Source: Margaritispora aquatica
Lineage: Eukaryota; Ascomycota; Leotiomycetes; Helotiales; Discinellaceae
DNA: 64,000 nucleotides
Direction: 5' to 3'
NCBI GenBank assembly: GCA_007644065.1
Contig: VJWN01000005.1
Coordinates: 1,116,001-1,180,000, forward strand
The notes below the pieces were generated by a model. That model made no database searches, was not told the origin of the DNA, and saw only the letters and a list, made by a program, of their open reading frames with translations. A program made the position numbers and the translations under genes. Of this stretch, positions 48,401 through 59,307 are shown piece by piece; position 1 is the stretch's first letter, and every line of letters starts with the position of its first letter.

Positions 48401-48763
48401 TGAGCACTCCATCTTCAAGGTCGTTCTCTTTGCCTAGCGTTCGTCGTGGTGTCTTGGAGTTTGAAGACGGTGAAGAGCTGTCTGCCCGTTCAAAGTTTGT
48501 GAGTTTTCGCATTGGTGAAGCCGCAGCTTTGATCTGGTTCATTTGAATATCATGGAGCGCATGTCGCGATTGCAGCCTTTTTGCCTTCTCTTGTACATCG
48601 TCGTTGAGCGGGATTCTGCCATTGTCGTCAGCTTCTGAAATCTGTCGGTCTTTTGTTGACGCCGTCTGTACTTCACTGGTGACTTAAATGGGCTTGCTGC
48701 AATCGAGCTAGATGTCGCACGACCATTATTAGAGCCCCGCGGAGCTTGAGCAACCCTAGGCAT
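45457..48763 (-). CDS. BRN1: Condensin complex subunit 2 (kleisin gamma, Barren/BRN1/CND2)
   Basis: This kleisin bridges the SMC2/SMC4 heads in condensin, for mitotic chromosome compaction. Minus-strand exons are 48763-48672, 48615-48018, 47386-45776 and 45726-45457, giving 856 residues. Splicing of the 56-nt first intron gives KSPVK-IPLNDDVQEKAKRLQ, matching the fungal N-terminus; unspliced, the frame stops. Conserved blocks include NFEEWMKMATDNKINAANSW, then LEFSVDPLFKKASADFDEGG at the start of exon 3, and a C-terminal winged-helix-like block (TSYCFICLLHLANEKGL). Intron 2 is 631 nt, about ten times the local norm, and carries a 5S rRNA gene in the same orientation. The acidic linkers are typical. 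Confidence 0.95.
47569..47584 (-). terminator. Pol III T-run terminator after the 5S gene
   Basis: On the minus strand the 5S 3' end is followed by TTTG, TTTTTG and TTTTG runs, suitable for RNA polymerase III termination. Confidence 0.7.
47585..47703 (-). rRNA. 5S ribosomal RNA gene nested in BRN1 intron 2
   Basis: Read on the minus strand, 119 nt start ACATACGACCATAG and end CCTACTGTTGTATGT, so the two ends pair as 5S helix I. The hallmarks are present: CCCGTCCGCTCTGCC in loop B and the internal promoter C-box GTTGGGTGGGTGACCACC. CTGAGG pairs with CCTCAG, a change that keeps the helix. A T-rich run (TTTTGTTTTTGTTTTG) follows and would end Pol III transcription. Filamentous ascomycetes commonly have 5S genes dispersed outside the rDNA, so an isolated copy is expected; its place inside an intron is not. 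Paired helices and a terminator argue for a working copy rather than a decayed one. Confidence 0.95.
47844..47940. repeat. 14-base direct repeat in BRN1 intron 2
   Basis: CTGAACTACCAGCG occurs at 47844-47857 and again at 47927-47940, 83 bases apart, both inside the long intron on the 5' side of the 5S gene. Confidence 0.7.
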
Positions 48764-49215
48764 TTTGAATCGTGTTGTAAATTCTCGTTGTTGGCGAAAA
48801 AAATCTAGGTTTGGTGCTTTGTTGATTTGGGTTTCGCGATTTGTTTATGTCGGCAGGGCGGTTTGAGTGGAGTGGGCAACAGGGGGCAACAGTTGTGTGT
48901 GTGTGTGGCGTTACCTGTATTCGCAACATTATTTACGGAGGACAGGTCTGCTCTGTGGCGGTGCAACATTAGTTCACTTCACTATCGCTATCGGGATACG
49001 CAAGAAGTGACGATTTGGTGTTCTGAGCTCTATCGGTACCTGTTCTCTTGGCTGGCAGCTTCCAAGTCTTCACTCTCTCACAACTCGCCAGCTTCAACCC
49101 TACCTTACCAACTCTAGTTCAATGCTTGAATCAAGGCCCCTCGAAATTCTTGCCATCAATTAAATACTCTTGCACCTGCACCCACCTTTGAGCAGACAAT
49201 GCTTTCTTCGAGATC
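48764..49215. promoter_or_regulatory. Divergent promoter region, BRN1 / cation exchanger
   Basis: About 450 bases between the two start codons. It holds both promoters, a GT-rich stretch near 48893-48908 and, at its right edge, an upstream ATG (49199) that overlaps the exchanger start in another frame. Confidence 0.5.
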
Positions 49216-49306
49216 ATGCGACCATCATCCCAGACTGAGGTGCCGAGATGCACCCCACAATTGCGGAGACAACCTCGACATTACAGATTTCGTGCATTCT
49301 ACATAA
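49199..49306 (+). other. Overlapping upstream ORF before the cation exchanger
   Basis: A 35-codon frame opens 17 bases before the exchanger ATG, in a different frame, and ends inside exon 1. If it lies in the mRNA leader it would lower translation from 49216. The transcript start is unknown. Confidence 0.45.
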
Positions 49307-52300
49307 CAGTTCTCTGCATATCTTGTTTTGCTGTTCTGAGTCTCGTTACCGAGCAGTTTGCGAGACAGAAATTTGGAGACCAGTATGGAATCGCGCAGCG
49401 CAGAGCGCTGGAGGGATTGGATGTCAACCGATTAGTAAAACGAGATGAAGAGGTATGCCTTTGGCGTGCATAACCCAGTTGCTCTATGTTCATACTTTAC
49501 TGACGACATATCGCATCTATAGTGTCGTCTCGTACACTTCGCCGACGATAAATGTGCTTTCATTAAAGCCAACTGTCCGGATGAAGAAGCTGGTCTGGTC
49601 TCCTACCTCTCCTTCTACTATTGCGACTTCCAAAAAGTACAATGGATCGCCTTCATAATCCTGTCAGCATGGCTGGCTTTACTCTTCACTTCGATCGGCA
49701 TCGCAGCTTCAGACTTCTTCTGCCCCAATCTCAGCACCATCGCGTCAATACTCGGAATGAGCCAAAGTATGGCCGGAGTAACTTTTCTTGCCTTCGGAAA
49801 CGGAAGCCCAGACGTCTTCTCGACCTTTGCAGCAATGAGTTCACATAGTGGGAGTCTAGCAATTGGGGAATTGATCGGAGCTGCTGGATTCATCACTGCC
49901 GTAGTTGCGGGATCTATGGCATTAGTACGAGAGTTCAAAGTTGGCAAGAAGACTTTCGTCAGAGATGTCGGGTTTTTCATTGTGGCTGCGAGCTTCAGCA
50001 TGATGTTTTTGGCGGACGGGCATCTTCACCTATGGGAATGTTGTGTGATGGTTGGATTTTACGTTTTCTATGTCGTGGTTGTCGTTGTTTGGCACTGGTA
50101 TTTGAGTGGCTGTCGAAGGCGTCGTGAGAGAGAGGCTGCTGCTCGAGGCCAGTACCTTGCCATAGCTAATGAGGAACTCGAAATCACGGAGGAAGGCGAT
50201 GAAGATGACGAAGATTCTACTCCTGGAGAAAGGAGATATCGAGATATCGAGGATTTTGATGCCCTTGAGCGAGGAAGCCCAGCTATTCGAGCCCTGCCCC
50301 ATGAAGAAAGCGATGAAGACGGAGAAGCAGGTGTCAATCTTGCTGCGGAGATGGCAAACAGTATGAGGGTGACAAGGCCGAAGGGTCGAAGGAACACGAT
50401 CACTCCAATACGGCCGAGTCTTGTTGGTGCACTTGAGTTTCGGTCAGTTCTTTCATCGCTGCAGAAATCACAAGGTTCACTTCGACCTATCCATCTTCGT
50501 CGATATTCCGACGATGCTGGTCAACATGATGGGGCAGCGTACGAATACTCGAATCGAGGGCGGTATTCAGATACCGAATCTGGTGTTTTAGTGACACCAG
50601 CAGAGGATCTCGAGGAGCCTGTGAAAACGAGTACATCAGGAAGGGGTCGTGCAGTCTCTATGAACGATGCAGCTCTGCTCAACCCAGCGGCCTTACTTCC
50701 ATCTGGTCCACAGACCGCGCCTATTCCCAACATTGGGATTGTTGCAGCGACGCCAACATTTTTGCACTTGGAAGACGCATCTGGGCCAAATTATCTAAGT
50801 GCAGGTTCCGCGCTTAGTCCAATCCCTCCTTCGCCTACAATTTCACTTTCTCCTCCCCCGTCTACATATGGATCACGCGATTCCAGTCCAAAACTACAGC
50901 TTCAAAGAAAACATGGAGACACTTTAGCACCACCAGTTGAAGATTATCCTGGTGCTCATCACGTTCGAGTGGATATGCAGAGGGAGAGTCAATCGACGAA
51001 AGAGACTGTTTCAACAGGCCCGTTACTGACATCCGGAATTCGGAGTACGGAACGTCCGCGACTTCACATACCAGGCTCGGCCTCGAAGGATAGCTCACAC
51101 TCCCTAAGTCCTGTGTATCAATTCCCTGCATACACCGACTCACCTCTGCCAATGTCTGCTGTAAGCTCGCGCGCTCCTAGTCTTATGCTTCCCGAGTCAG
51201 GTTTCAACCCAGACTCGGAGTTTTCCAGTCAGGATGATGAGCCAGAAAGGATAATAAAGTGGTGGCCATATCATATTCTCCCTAGCCCATACACTCTCGC
51301 CTCGGCACTCTTTCCAACTCTTTATTCTTGGCACAACAAAACTTGGTGGGATAAAATCATTGGCTTAGTCTCCGCACCCACCATCTTCATATTCGCTGTT
51401 ACTCTACCAGTCGTTGATTCCGAAAACCAAGAACCAGAAGACATGGAAGCAGCACAAGAGATACCAACTCCGAATGCTCGACCTGGTCTCACAAGTAGGA
51501 CCAGAAGTGGAACTGGGCCTATTTTGGCACCGGAAAGTCCTGCCATGGAGCCAGATTCAGAGTGGCAACGATACAGACGAGTCACGGAGAATCAGGCCCG
51601 TCGTTCGCACTCTCCACATTCGCATTCCTCTCATCATAGGGGATTCAGTGGTCATAGTACAGCAGCAGTCGCAGTTTCTGCAGAATCTAATGGCATACAT
51701 CATCAACAGCCCACTCCTTTGAAACGAACCTCCAATGGTAACGTTTCTTTCGGGCCTGAGTCCCATGTTACGATTGCGGATGAAGACTGGAATCGCTGGT
51801 TGGTGATTGTCCAGATTTTCACCGCTCCTCTGTTTGTCATTTTGATCATCTGGGCGAACAGTGAATCGACCAAAACGCGACTTGTCGCGTATATTTTGTT
51901 CTCACTGGGTGGCTCCGCAGTTGCTTTACTTGTTCTTATATTTACAACCACCCCATTGAAGCCGCCCAAGTACAGGTTTATACTCTGCTTCTTAGGGTTT
52001 GTCGTGGCGATAGCCTGGATATCAACGATCGCAAATGAAGTTGTCGGGGTTCTGAAGGCTCTGGGTGTTATTCTTGGTATTTCTGATGCCATTCTCGGAC
52101 TCACCATATTTGCTGTGGGAAATTCTCTTGGTGATTTAGTAGCTGATATCACGGTAGCTAACCTAGGATATCCCGTTATGGCACTGTCAGCATGTTTTGG
52201 TGGACCAATGCTTAATATTCTCCTTGGGATTGGGATCAGCGGAATGTACATGACAGTGTCAGAGGCGAACCATAAGCACTTAAAGCATCCGGAAAAGCAA

Positions 52301-52516
52301 CTCAAGTACGAACCATACCAAATCGAGGTCAGTGGAACGTTGATGATTAGTGCTGTCACTCTATTGATCACCTTGGTTGGGCTTCTCATTGCAGTACCGA
52401 TGAATAATTGGATGATGACTAGGAGGATTGGTTGGGGATTGATCGGTCTATGGGTAGTAAGCACGATTGTAAATGTAGGAGTGGAGGTTAGCGGGGTGTG
52501 GGGAAAGACTGTGTAG
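49216..52516 (+). CDS. CaCA-family sodium/calcium exchanger-like membrane protein
   Basis: These antiporters move Ca2+ (with Na+ or H+) across internal membranes. Exons are 49216-49452 and 49523-52516, giving 1076 residues. The first alpha repeat is GVTFLAFGNGSPDVFSTFAA (near 164-183), the second AVGNSLGDLVADITVANLGY (near 942-961), each with the acidic residue that binds the ion. Five to six hydrophobic helices lie on each side of a long Ser/Pro-rich cytosolic loop (about 270-650). This arrangement resembles NCLX/SLC8B1 and the yeast YDL206W/ECM27 relatives. A membrane anchor (YITVLCISCFAVLSLV) occurs near the N-terminus. Ion pair and organelle cannot be fixed from sequence. An upstream ORF overlaps the start. 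Confidence 0.92.
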
Positions 52517-54304
52517 ATACTCTTTCCTGGGGATATAATGGCATGGCACTGGCGTTGCTAGCTTGAAATAGTTTATTCTTATTATTATATGTTCAAGAAC
52601 TAGGCAAATATGTAGAAGGAAATCGATTTGGTTGTGTGACCATGGAAACTGAGGATTGGTCATCTGATGATTTTCGCTCAGTTCGAAAATTTAAATGCCC
52701 CAAGCTGAACAGTTAACGGCATACAACCAACGTTTCAAACAGTCAAACGCCGTCTGATATTCTATCGTCTGAGCTCGGAACGCTGTAGTCTCAGATACCT
52801 TGCAGATCTCTGACGATGTCAAAACTCCGCAAAGTTTAGATACACGGCATTTATTGTTGTTTCTGGCCTCTTCTATCATATATACCTGTACAACACACAT
52901 AGGTAATCTACCAATAATTAGGTAACACCTCAAGTTTTCCTGTCATCTCTGCCCCAGCAGTTCATGAGATACCCCTGGTTTCCGCATGGTTCCCATCACC
53001 AAAGTACTTTCATGCACTTTCTTTTGGGGAGGGCTGCATCAACAGGATAGCCTGAGACCAAGCCATCGGGATGGATGAGCGACGAAAGCTTTGGCAGCAT
53101 AGCGACGCGGTGGCGATCATAGAGATTTTCTTGATTTTCTGTGATGAAACTTACTCCAGTGCTGAGCTGTGAATCCGCACTCTCTTCCAGGAGGTTCGCT
53201 GCTTGTGGTGGGGGAGGGGAGTCCAGAAACGTACAACTCATGTCGTGTTCGATCCCCACCCTCTCTCCAAAGAGGTTTTGGTTGGACACCTCAGTGATCT
53301 GAAGGTACCAACTGTGTGATGTTTTGTACTCACACCCCATCTGTTGTTCTATAACTCCTATTGTGACGATGAGGATGAGGGTATTTTGATCTGGATGTTT
53401 ATTCAAGTCGTGCTTGCTCATGCCCGTTTCGTCTCATCTCATCCGATTGACGTTCAAGATTCATGAATTTTACCTTATAACTAGCCATTGCGACTGCGAA
53501 TGCGACTGTGTAACCCAATCATCTTTACCTCACTCACTTACTCACACACACACACTCTCTCTCACATGCTACGATCCTCACTCGCTGGCTGCCATCTAAA
53601 TCAAAGCAAAGCACCATCTCTCACATCTCTCTCCCCCAAATTTCGAATCATCGACACCCATCCATTCCATCAATTCCATCAGAGTTCAAGCTTCACTACC
53701 GGGCACTAATCACGAACCAGCGACGGGAGGTAAGGTAGCGGGCGCTTTCTTGACACCTTTGCTACTTTAGTCGACTCTGCCTATCAGTATTATTAGAGGA
53801 GTATCAAGATCCAAAGGTCCTGGAGTACTGGATCCGTCTGCCTGGTTCATTACCTTCGATTTGGTTTCTACTGGTGAGGGATATCATACCCATTAATACC
53901 AGTGTTCCAGTACAGCCAACCCTGGAGATCAATTAATTTCAGATCCCTCCTCTCGTCTCCAGTATTCTGAAGTAGGTTGCTCTCCAAAAAGAGATTGGAA
54001 TCTAAGATAGCCCAACTTCAGCAAATCAACCCCTGGCATTTAGTGCTAGGTCTCTATTTTCCTTGGGCACAGCGGACGACGGACAGCGAACAGCCACGAG
54101 CTCCTCTCTGCCCAGCTCCTGGACCCAGCTAGCATCTAGCTAGCATCTAGCATCCAGCAACCAGCCAGCTTCCAGCATCCAGCATTCACCTCCAAACAGA
54201 GTTCGTGCCAGCTCGAAGTTTCCGTTCCAAACCCGCCCTCTTCGATATAACTAGAAAACAATAATCATCCCGCATTCGCAGACTCAGGCTCAAATCTACT
54301 CCCA
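52517..54304. other. Intergenic and KAR9 promoter/leader, 1.8 kb
   Basis: No supported gene. A CA/CT microsatellite lies at about 53542-53566. A minus-strand frame at 52996-53421 has no motif and is not called. Confidence 0.4.
54129..54187. repeat. Imperfect AGCATCTAGC/CAGCATCCAG repeats in KAR9 leader
   Basis: Overlapping short copies of AGCATC(T/C)AGC recur over about 60 bases, ending about 120 bases upstream of the KAR9 ATG. Confidence 0.7.
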
Positions 54305-57300
54305 ATGACAACGCTTCGTGATGCGCGGTCAGACTTGCATTTAACGGCCGCGGGACCCTGGTCCAACTCCAACTCCATCAACCTCGACCTGCAGCAAAAG
54401 ACGCAGCTAAATAATAATTGTCCACCACCAGACTCTGAACGAAAGTCGCGTCGTCGCCCGTCTCCTGGTCTTGCTGCACGTCTAAAGGCCTTAGGTTTCG
54501 GTAAAGATTCAACTAAATCAACAACACCATCTCCCTCGATAGATCGAGGCATTGGCAGAATCCCAAAGCATCAAATTAATCAGTTAGATCATATTCACCA
54601 AGCCAATTCTTCACAACCCCCTATCCTTCAGCGCGGACGCGCCTGGAGTGGAACAAGTGGTCGACTCACTCCACAAGTCACAGGAGGTAGCTTCGCTGAA
54701 TCCTTCACGAGCGATCCGCGGACTTTCGAGGGAGGAACACGTCGTCGAACATCCTCGGCTGCGAGTTTGAGCGTCACAGCGATGACCACGTATGCAGACC
54801 CAATAGACATGGACTCACAGAAGTATCGTCTGCCGGAACACACGAATGGAAATGGCACAAAGGCGATGTCAGAAACAAAGCAAGCGCATATCGAACGAGA
54901 CATACCACCAGATGATGATACACCTCCTCCACCCATCTCGAAAGATACTCCACCTGGTGGCACCACACCGAGCGAATTTTCTGGCGATGCTTCTTCGTTT
55001 TTCAATCCTCTAAATCTGCAGAGGGCAGGTTCTATATACACGCTGTCCCGAGCCTCATTTGCGAACCAACTTGCTCAGCTAACATCTTTACAACTGCCTG
55101 ATGCCGAGCTACTTTCGACGAAAGTATCCGCGATACCGACCTCAAAAGCTGCTTCCAAGGCGCTGATGGGAGCCGCAGAGCAGATACGCAGCTGGATCTC
55201 CAAAGCGTCCGAGGTGGTGAGTGGCTTGGATGGTGATGATGATGTCGAATGGGCTGCAGCTGGAGGTCGAGAAGGTCTGGCAGAGGTTGATATTGCTATT
55301 TCAAGGTTCGAGGAGCTCATCAATGTCTACGTTTCAGCCATTGAGGCACTTCAGAATCGCCAAGACATAGCCACGGTCTCTTCTGACGAGCTCACCAAGG
55401 TCGTACGGCAAGTGGAAACCATACTTGCCGAATGGGAGAAGATCAAGATGACTTTAAGAGGCGTGAAGAACTCGGTGGAGATTGCCATGGAATGGGAGGA
55501 GCTATGGAATACTGTACTGGGCGATATTGGCAACGAGATGGATGTTCTTGCACGACTAGTGTTCGAGATGGAGGAAAAGCGTCACAAGTCCTTGATGGCA
55601 GAAACTGTTGGTGATGGAGGACTCGACATCAATGAGCTCGAAACGATTGTTGAAGAAACTCCACCATCAAAAACGAGACTACAAGCAACAAATCGATTCA
55701 GTGTGGTTAATGGTTTCCCGATGAGCCCGAATTCACCCAATCCATCAACTATGGCACCAGACGACTCGAGTCTGCTTGCTCTCTTTGCCCGAATGCAGCC
55801 TCTTAGAGCTTCGCTTGACTTTCTTCCTATGAGGCTGGCCACTTTCCATGCTAGGGCAGAGGGCATCTTCCCCACGGCGTGCGAGGAGCTGGAAACCAGG
55901 AGAGCAGGGTTGGAAAGCAGCTGGAAGGATTTAGAAAAAGACGCCGAGTCTTTGAGACGAGAGCTAGGAGAAGACAGATGGGTATTGGTTTTCCGAGGTG
56001 CAGGTCGACAAGCTCAAAAAATGTACGAATCTGTGAATCGTAGTGTGGTCAAGCTCAAAGAGGCCATAGATGCTGGTGGGCATTTAGAGAATCCTGCTGT
56101 GATGGGCAAGAAGATCGACAGCTATGAAGCAAAGAAAACGCACTATGGCCCAGCCATTGAACGTGTGCTTTCAATTATTGAAAGAGGCGTCGAAGATAGG
56201 CTGACTGTCAATGGCGAAATCCTTCGCTTGCACTCCGAGATGCAAAAGAAGTGGCAAAATCTAAAGGAGCAGATCAGCAATGTTGATGCAAATCTCAAGG
56301 AGATCCAGACAGATAGAAACAGCCAGCAACTTCGAGACTCGATTTCAAGCATGCTTTCTAATGATCGTTCAACCATCGGGAGCACCTATGATACCCCTGG
56401 AAGCTCTCCAGCTTCATCTGTTGTGATGACCGGAATGGCTGACTTGACTACGCCGGTACGGAATGGTAAAGCTCGATCCGGTAGCAAGAGCAGTTTACCT
56501 CAACCTGGGACCAGGAGAAACTCGAGTATGCCTCTTGCCACAAGCCAAGTTCCTCGCAAAGGTGTTGCCAACCGCATTTCTACCATTGCTGCACCAGTTC
56601 AACGTGCTTCTGAAACGCCATCGCCATCATCTCGACAAGGCTCTGCCACACCTACTGGTCACCGTCCTGTTCGTCCTTCTTTGACGCATCAAGCAGATGG
56701 CAGACCACGATGGAATTCAAGTGTCAACACAACCGACACTGTTATTAGCCACAGTTTCAAGCCGCTCAGTTTGACGACTCCATCTCCGCATGCACGAACC
56801 AACAAGCCGCCACTCACTCACTCCAATCGATCAGTCGTTTCGCAAATCCCGCTACGTTCTCCTCTCAGTCGTGACAACACGGCATCCCCAGCTCCAGAAA
56901 GTACGCCTTCCCGGAAGTCAAGTTCTAGGTTAGGGTACCGGGAGCGGATCTCTAGCCCTGGGCCGTATTCACAAGAAGTTTTGTCCAGGTCAACCCCTCA
57001 GCGACCACGTCATCTCGCCACAAAGTCATCGATGTCAGCTCTGGGCGGATCATCAGTCAATCGTCGTGCATCTATGCAGCCTTTGACAACCAGCCAATCC
57101 GCTATAAGCACCCCTACGATTAAAACAACACGGCCCGCAAGCTCTCTGGCAACAAACAGGCGCACCAGTCTTCTCCCACAACCAAGGGGTCGTCCAGATT
57201 CTAGTGTTACGGGGCGTGAAAGCCCTGCGGCTTTGGCAGCTGCAGCAAGTGCTATTCGTAACAGTAGTCAAACAAGCTCAGAGAATAAGAGCAAGTTTCA

Positions 57301-57325
57301 GCCCCAAAAGCCATGGCGAGGATGA
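54305..57325 (+). CDS. KAR9: KAR9, spindle-positioning / karyogamy protein
   Basis: Kar9 links cytoplasmic microtubule ends (through Bim1/EB1) to type V myosin, aligning the spindle and moving nuclei. This is a single intronless frame of 1006 residues. The N-terminal 230 residues are disordered. The Kar9 domain, about residues 250-670, is helical (VVRQVETILAEWEKIKMTLR, AMEWEELWNTVLGDIGNEMD). The Ser/Pro/Arg-rich basic tail carries S-Q-I-P in VVSQIPLRSP, an SxIP-type EB1-binding motif, and many S/T-P sites suited to Cdk control. Absence of introns fits one long exon; no frame break is seen. The family call rests on the domain pattern I recognise, so orthology is likely but not certain. Confidence 0.9.
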   Translation: MTTLRDARSDLHLTAAGPWSNSNSINLDLQQKTQLNNNCPPPDSERKSRRRPSPGLAARLKALGFGKDSTKSTTPSPSIDRGIGRIPKHQINQLDHIHQANSSQPPILQRGRAWSGTSGRLTPQVTGGSFAESFTSDPRTFEGGTRRRTSSAASLSVTAMTTYADPIDMDSQKYRLPEHTNGNGTKAMSETKQAHIERDIPPDDDTPPPPISKDTPPGGTTPSEFSGDASSFFNPLNLQRAGSIYTLSRASFANQLAQLTSLQLPDAELLSTKVSAIPTSKAASKALMGAAEQIRSWISKASEVVSGLDGDDDVEWAAAGGREGLAEVDIAISRFEELINVYVSAIEALQNRQDIATVSSDELTKVVRQVETILAEWEKIKMTLRGVKNSVEIAMEWEELWNTVLGDIGNEMDVLARLVFEMEEKRHKSLMAETVGDGGLDINELETIVEETPPSKTRLQATNRFSVVNGFPMSPNSPNPSTMAPDDSSLLALFARMQPLRASLDFLPMRLATFHARAEGIFPTACEELETRRAGLESSWKDLEKDAESLRRELGEDRWVLVFRGAGRQAQKMYESVNRSVVKLKEAIDAGGHLENPAVMGKKIDSYEAKKTHYGPAIERVLSIIERGVEDRLTVNGEILRLHSEMQKKWQNLKEQISNVDANLKEIQTDRNSQQLRDSISSMLSNDRSTIGSTYDTPGSSPASSVVMTGMADLTTPVRNGKARSGSKSSLPQPGTRRNSSMPLATSQVPRKGVANRISTIAAPVQRASETPSPSSRQGSATPTGHRPVRPSLTHQADGRPRWNSSVNTTDTVISHSFKPLSLTTPSPHARTNKPPLTHSNRSVVSQIPLRSPLSRDNTASPAPESTPSRKSSSRLGYRERISSPGPYSQEVLSRSTPQRPRHLATKSSMSALGGSSVNRRASMQPLTTSQSAISTPTIKTTRPASSLATNRRTSLLPQPRGRPDSSVTGRESPAALAAAASAIRNSSQTSSENKSKFQPQKPWRG

Positions 57326-59307
57326 TATACAAAGACTTCCGACCTCTCTGAAGTGCCTCTAAGTTATAGTTCAGGAATTTTCCATCGTCTGTCATGAACG
57401 AGTCATGATGGTAGTAGGCGGCGCTTATTTGATTGGCATGTGGCGTTTATCTTTATTTTGGAGTCTGGTTGGCTCACATCAGCGTCTTCACTTCTAATTC
57501 ACTTGCATTCTACACACAACGTTGGGTGTGTGATGATTTATATAACTTTTTGATGATGATTTTTAGCGATGGTTTTTTCACAATTTCAGACAGGGGAGGG
57601 CGATATTGGAGTCGGTCTTTATCAAAGCTGTGAGAGGGAAGCGAAGAAAAACTAAGTATTGTCTTGATAGAGGAAAAAGTGGCAGAAGTGTATATAAGCG
57701 TGCTGGCACGGAGGTTGTGGAGGAGGAGGATGACGAGGAGAGGAGGAATAGTAATCGCGACGAAGGTCGCAAGTGGTGGAGGTGGTGGACTGAACAGCAG
57801 ACCAAAACGATGCCAGAGTGTGTGTATGAATAGATGCACATTATGTTATCCTTCTTCCCAATTGTGACGTAACTTTTCTGAAATACTTATTTGCTCGGCT
57901 TTTTGTGACAACAAACACTCAGGTGAGATTATGTCCGTACGAACTAATGCCAAACATATACTGTGCAGGGAACCGTCAATTGTTTTCAGGTCACTTCTGC
58001 ATTCGTGCCTCTACTCAGTCGACTGTCAAGATTTACCCACCTACCTCGGCGAAATAGCAGTTACAACCTGGAAGACAAGACAACATCTGAGCAAAAATCA
58101 GAGGGCTGAGTTACATTAGTCAATGATGTATATTTCAATTCCTCGTCTCTAATATATTTGACTCGCAAGACTACCTACGTAGTTGATGAGTGCCGGTTGG
58201 CACCACTCTGACCTGCTTGGCATGCTAGGTCATGTAGCACGTTGCATGGCACATGATCTGCTTTTCCGTTCTCCCCACACATACATCTGGGCAGTCACAG
58301 CTGGGGTTCTTATTCACCGTGGTTGATGAGATTGCTTTATTTGTCTTTGTTTGTCTGCCTGTTTGTTTCTACATCTATCTCTACCGTGGGAGTTCATTGT
58401 TTCGGATCTCCTCAAGTGAGCGAAAACGGCGTTGAGTACATGCATGTCCTCGAGTGTCTCAGGTCTTTTCTCGCACTTTCTTGGTGATTTTTGCTCGTTT
58501 GTGCCTAAAACAGATGGTAGATAGAGAGGTTCTGCCGTTCTCGGTCCTGTTGCAGCAACCGCGTCGGGTTCTCTCGATGGGTGGATTGAAGATCGATATT
58601 CTTGCCGGCGTTCTTATCCATAGTTTTGATGGGGGAGAGGTAGCGTTTGTTTAGTCAACGAGGGTTTGATCAATAAGGAGTCGTAATTCGACTTTTGCTC
58701 AGTGTGGATTTTCGGCAATACACTGTATTGCCGATCGACTTATTCTTCGTCTATTATTTGTAGATGGGAGTAACATTAGTGCGGAGTTCAAGCCAGGCAG
58801 AAGTGGTCTTCGTCCAGGCTAGTCTATCAAGTACTGCGTCGCGTTGTGCTTGGCTTGTGGCTGTCCTGCCACGGAGGATAGATGAATATGTGATTGAAGC
58901 TAAGACGAATTCTTATTGAGCCTTAGTATGAAGATGCATTTTAGATTGTTTTCTTGAAAATGGAGGAAATAATTATTTATTTTGATAAGTAGAGTTTTCA
59001 AGTACGCTGATCTGTTTCTTGGTGTTGAGGAAACAGAGCTAGGGAAAGGGGTTCGCTTAATTCAGGAAGCTAGTTAGGTCAGGTTTGTTTGTATCCTCAA
59101 TCTTATGGCGCTTTATGTCTGAGCAGGAATAGTAATGCGGACGAGAAAGGATTGATTAAAGGCAGTATTAAATTCGGATAAGACGACAAGAGACAGGTTC
59201 CAATTTTGATTTTCGTTGTCTCGACATGGAGAAATGCCTAGCTTGCTTTTTCTACCATACTTTATCTTCCGCCCTAGCAGCTATCATAATTCACAGTCAC
59301 TTCTGAT
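57326..59307. other. Intergenic, 2.0 kb
   Basis: No supported gene. It contains GAGGAGG purine tracts near 57715-57745 and one near-perfect 21-base palindrome at 58713-58733. Confidence 0.45.
58713..58733. repeat. 21-base palindrome
   Basis: CGGCAATACA and its exact reverse complement flank one central base. It could form a short hairpin or be a dimeric protein site. Confidence 0.75.

Noticed and set aside
48672..48691. An apparent frameshift in the first exon of BRN1, curable by an 11-nt gap
   Set aside because: An 11-nt intron is not credible; a normal 56-nt intron (48616-48671) restores the conserved KSPVKIPLNDD.
52996..53421. 141-codon minus-strand frame upstream of KAR9
   Set aside because: No motif, no intron structure, no recognisable family; likely chance.
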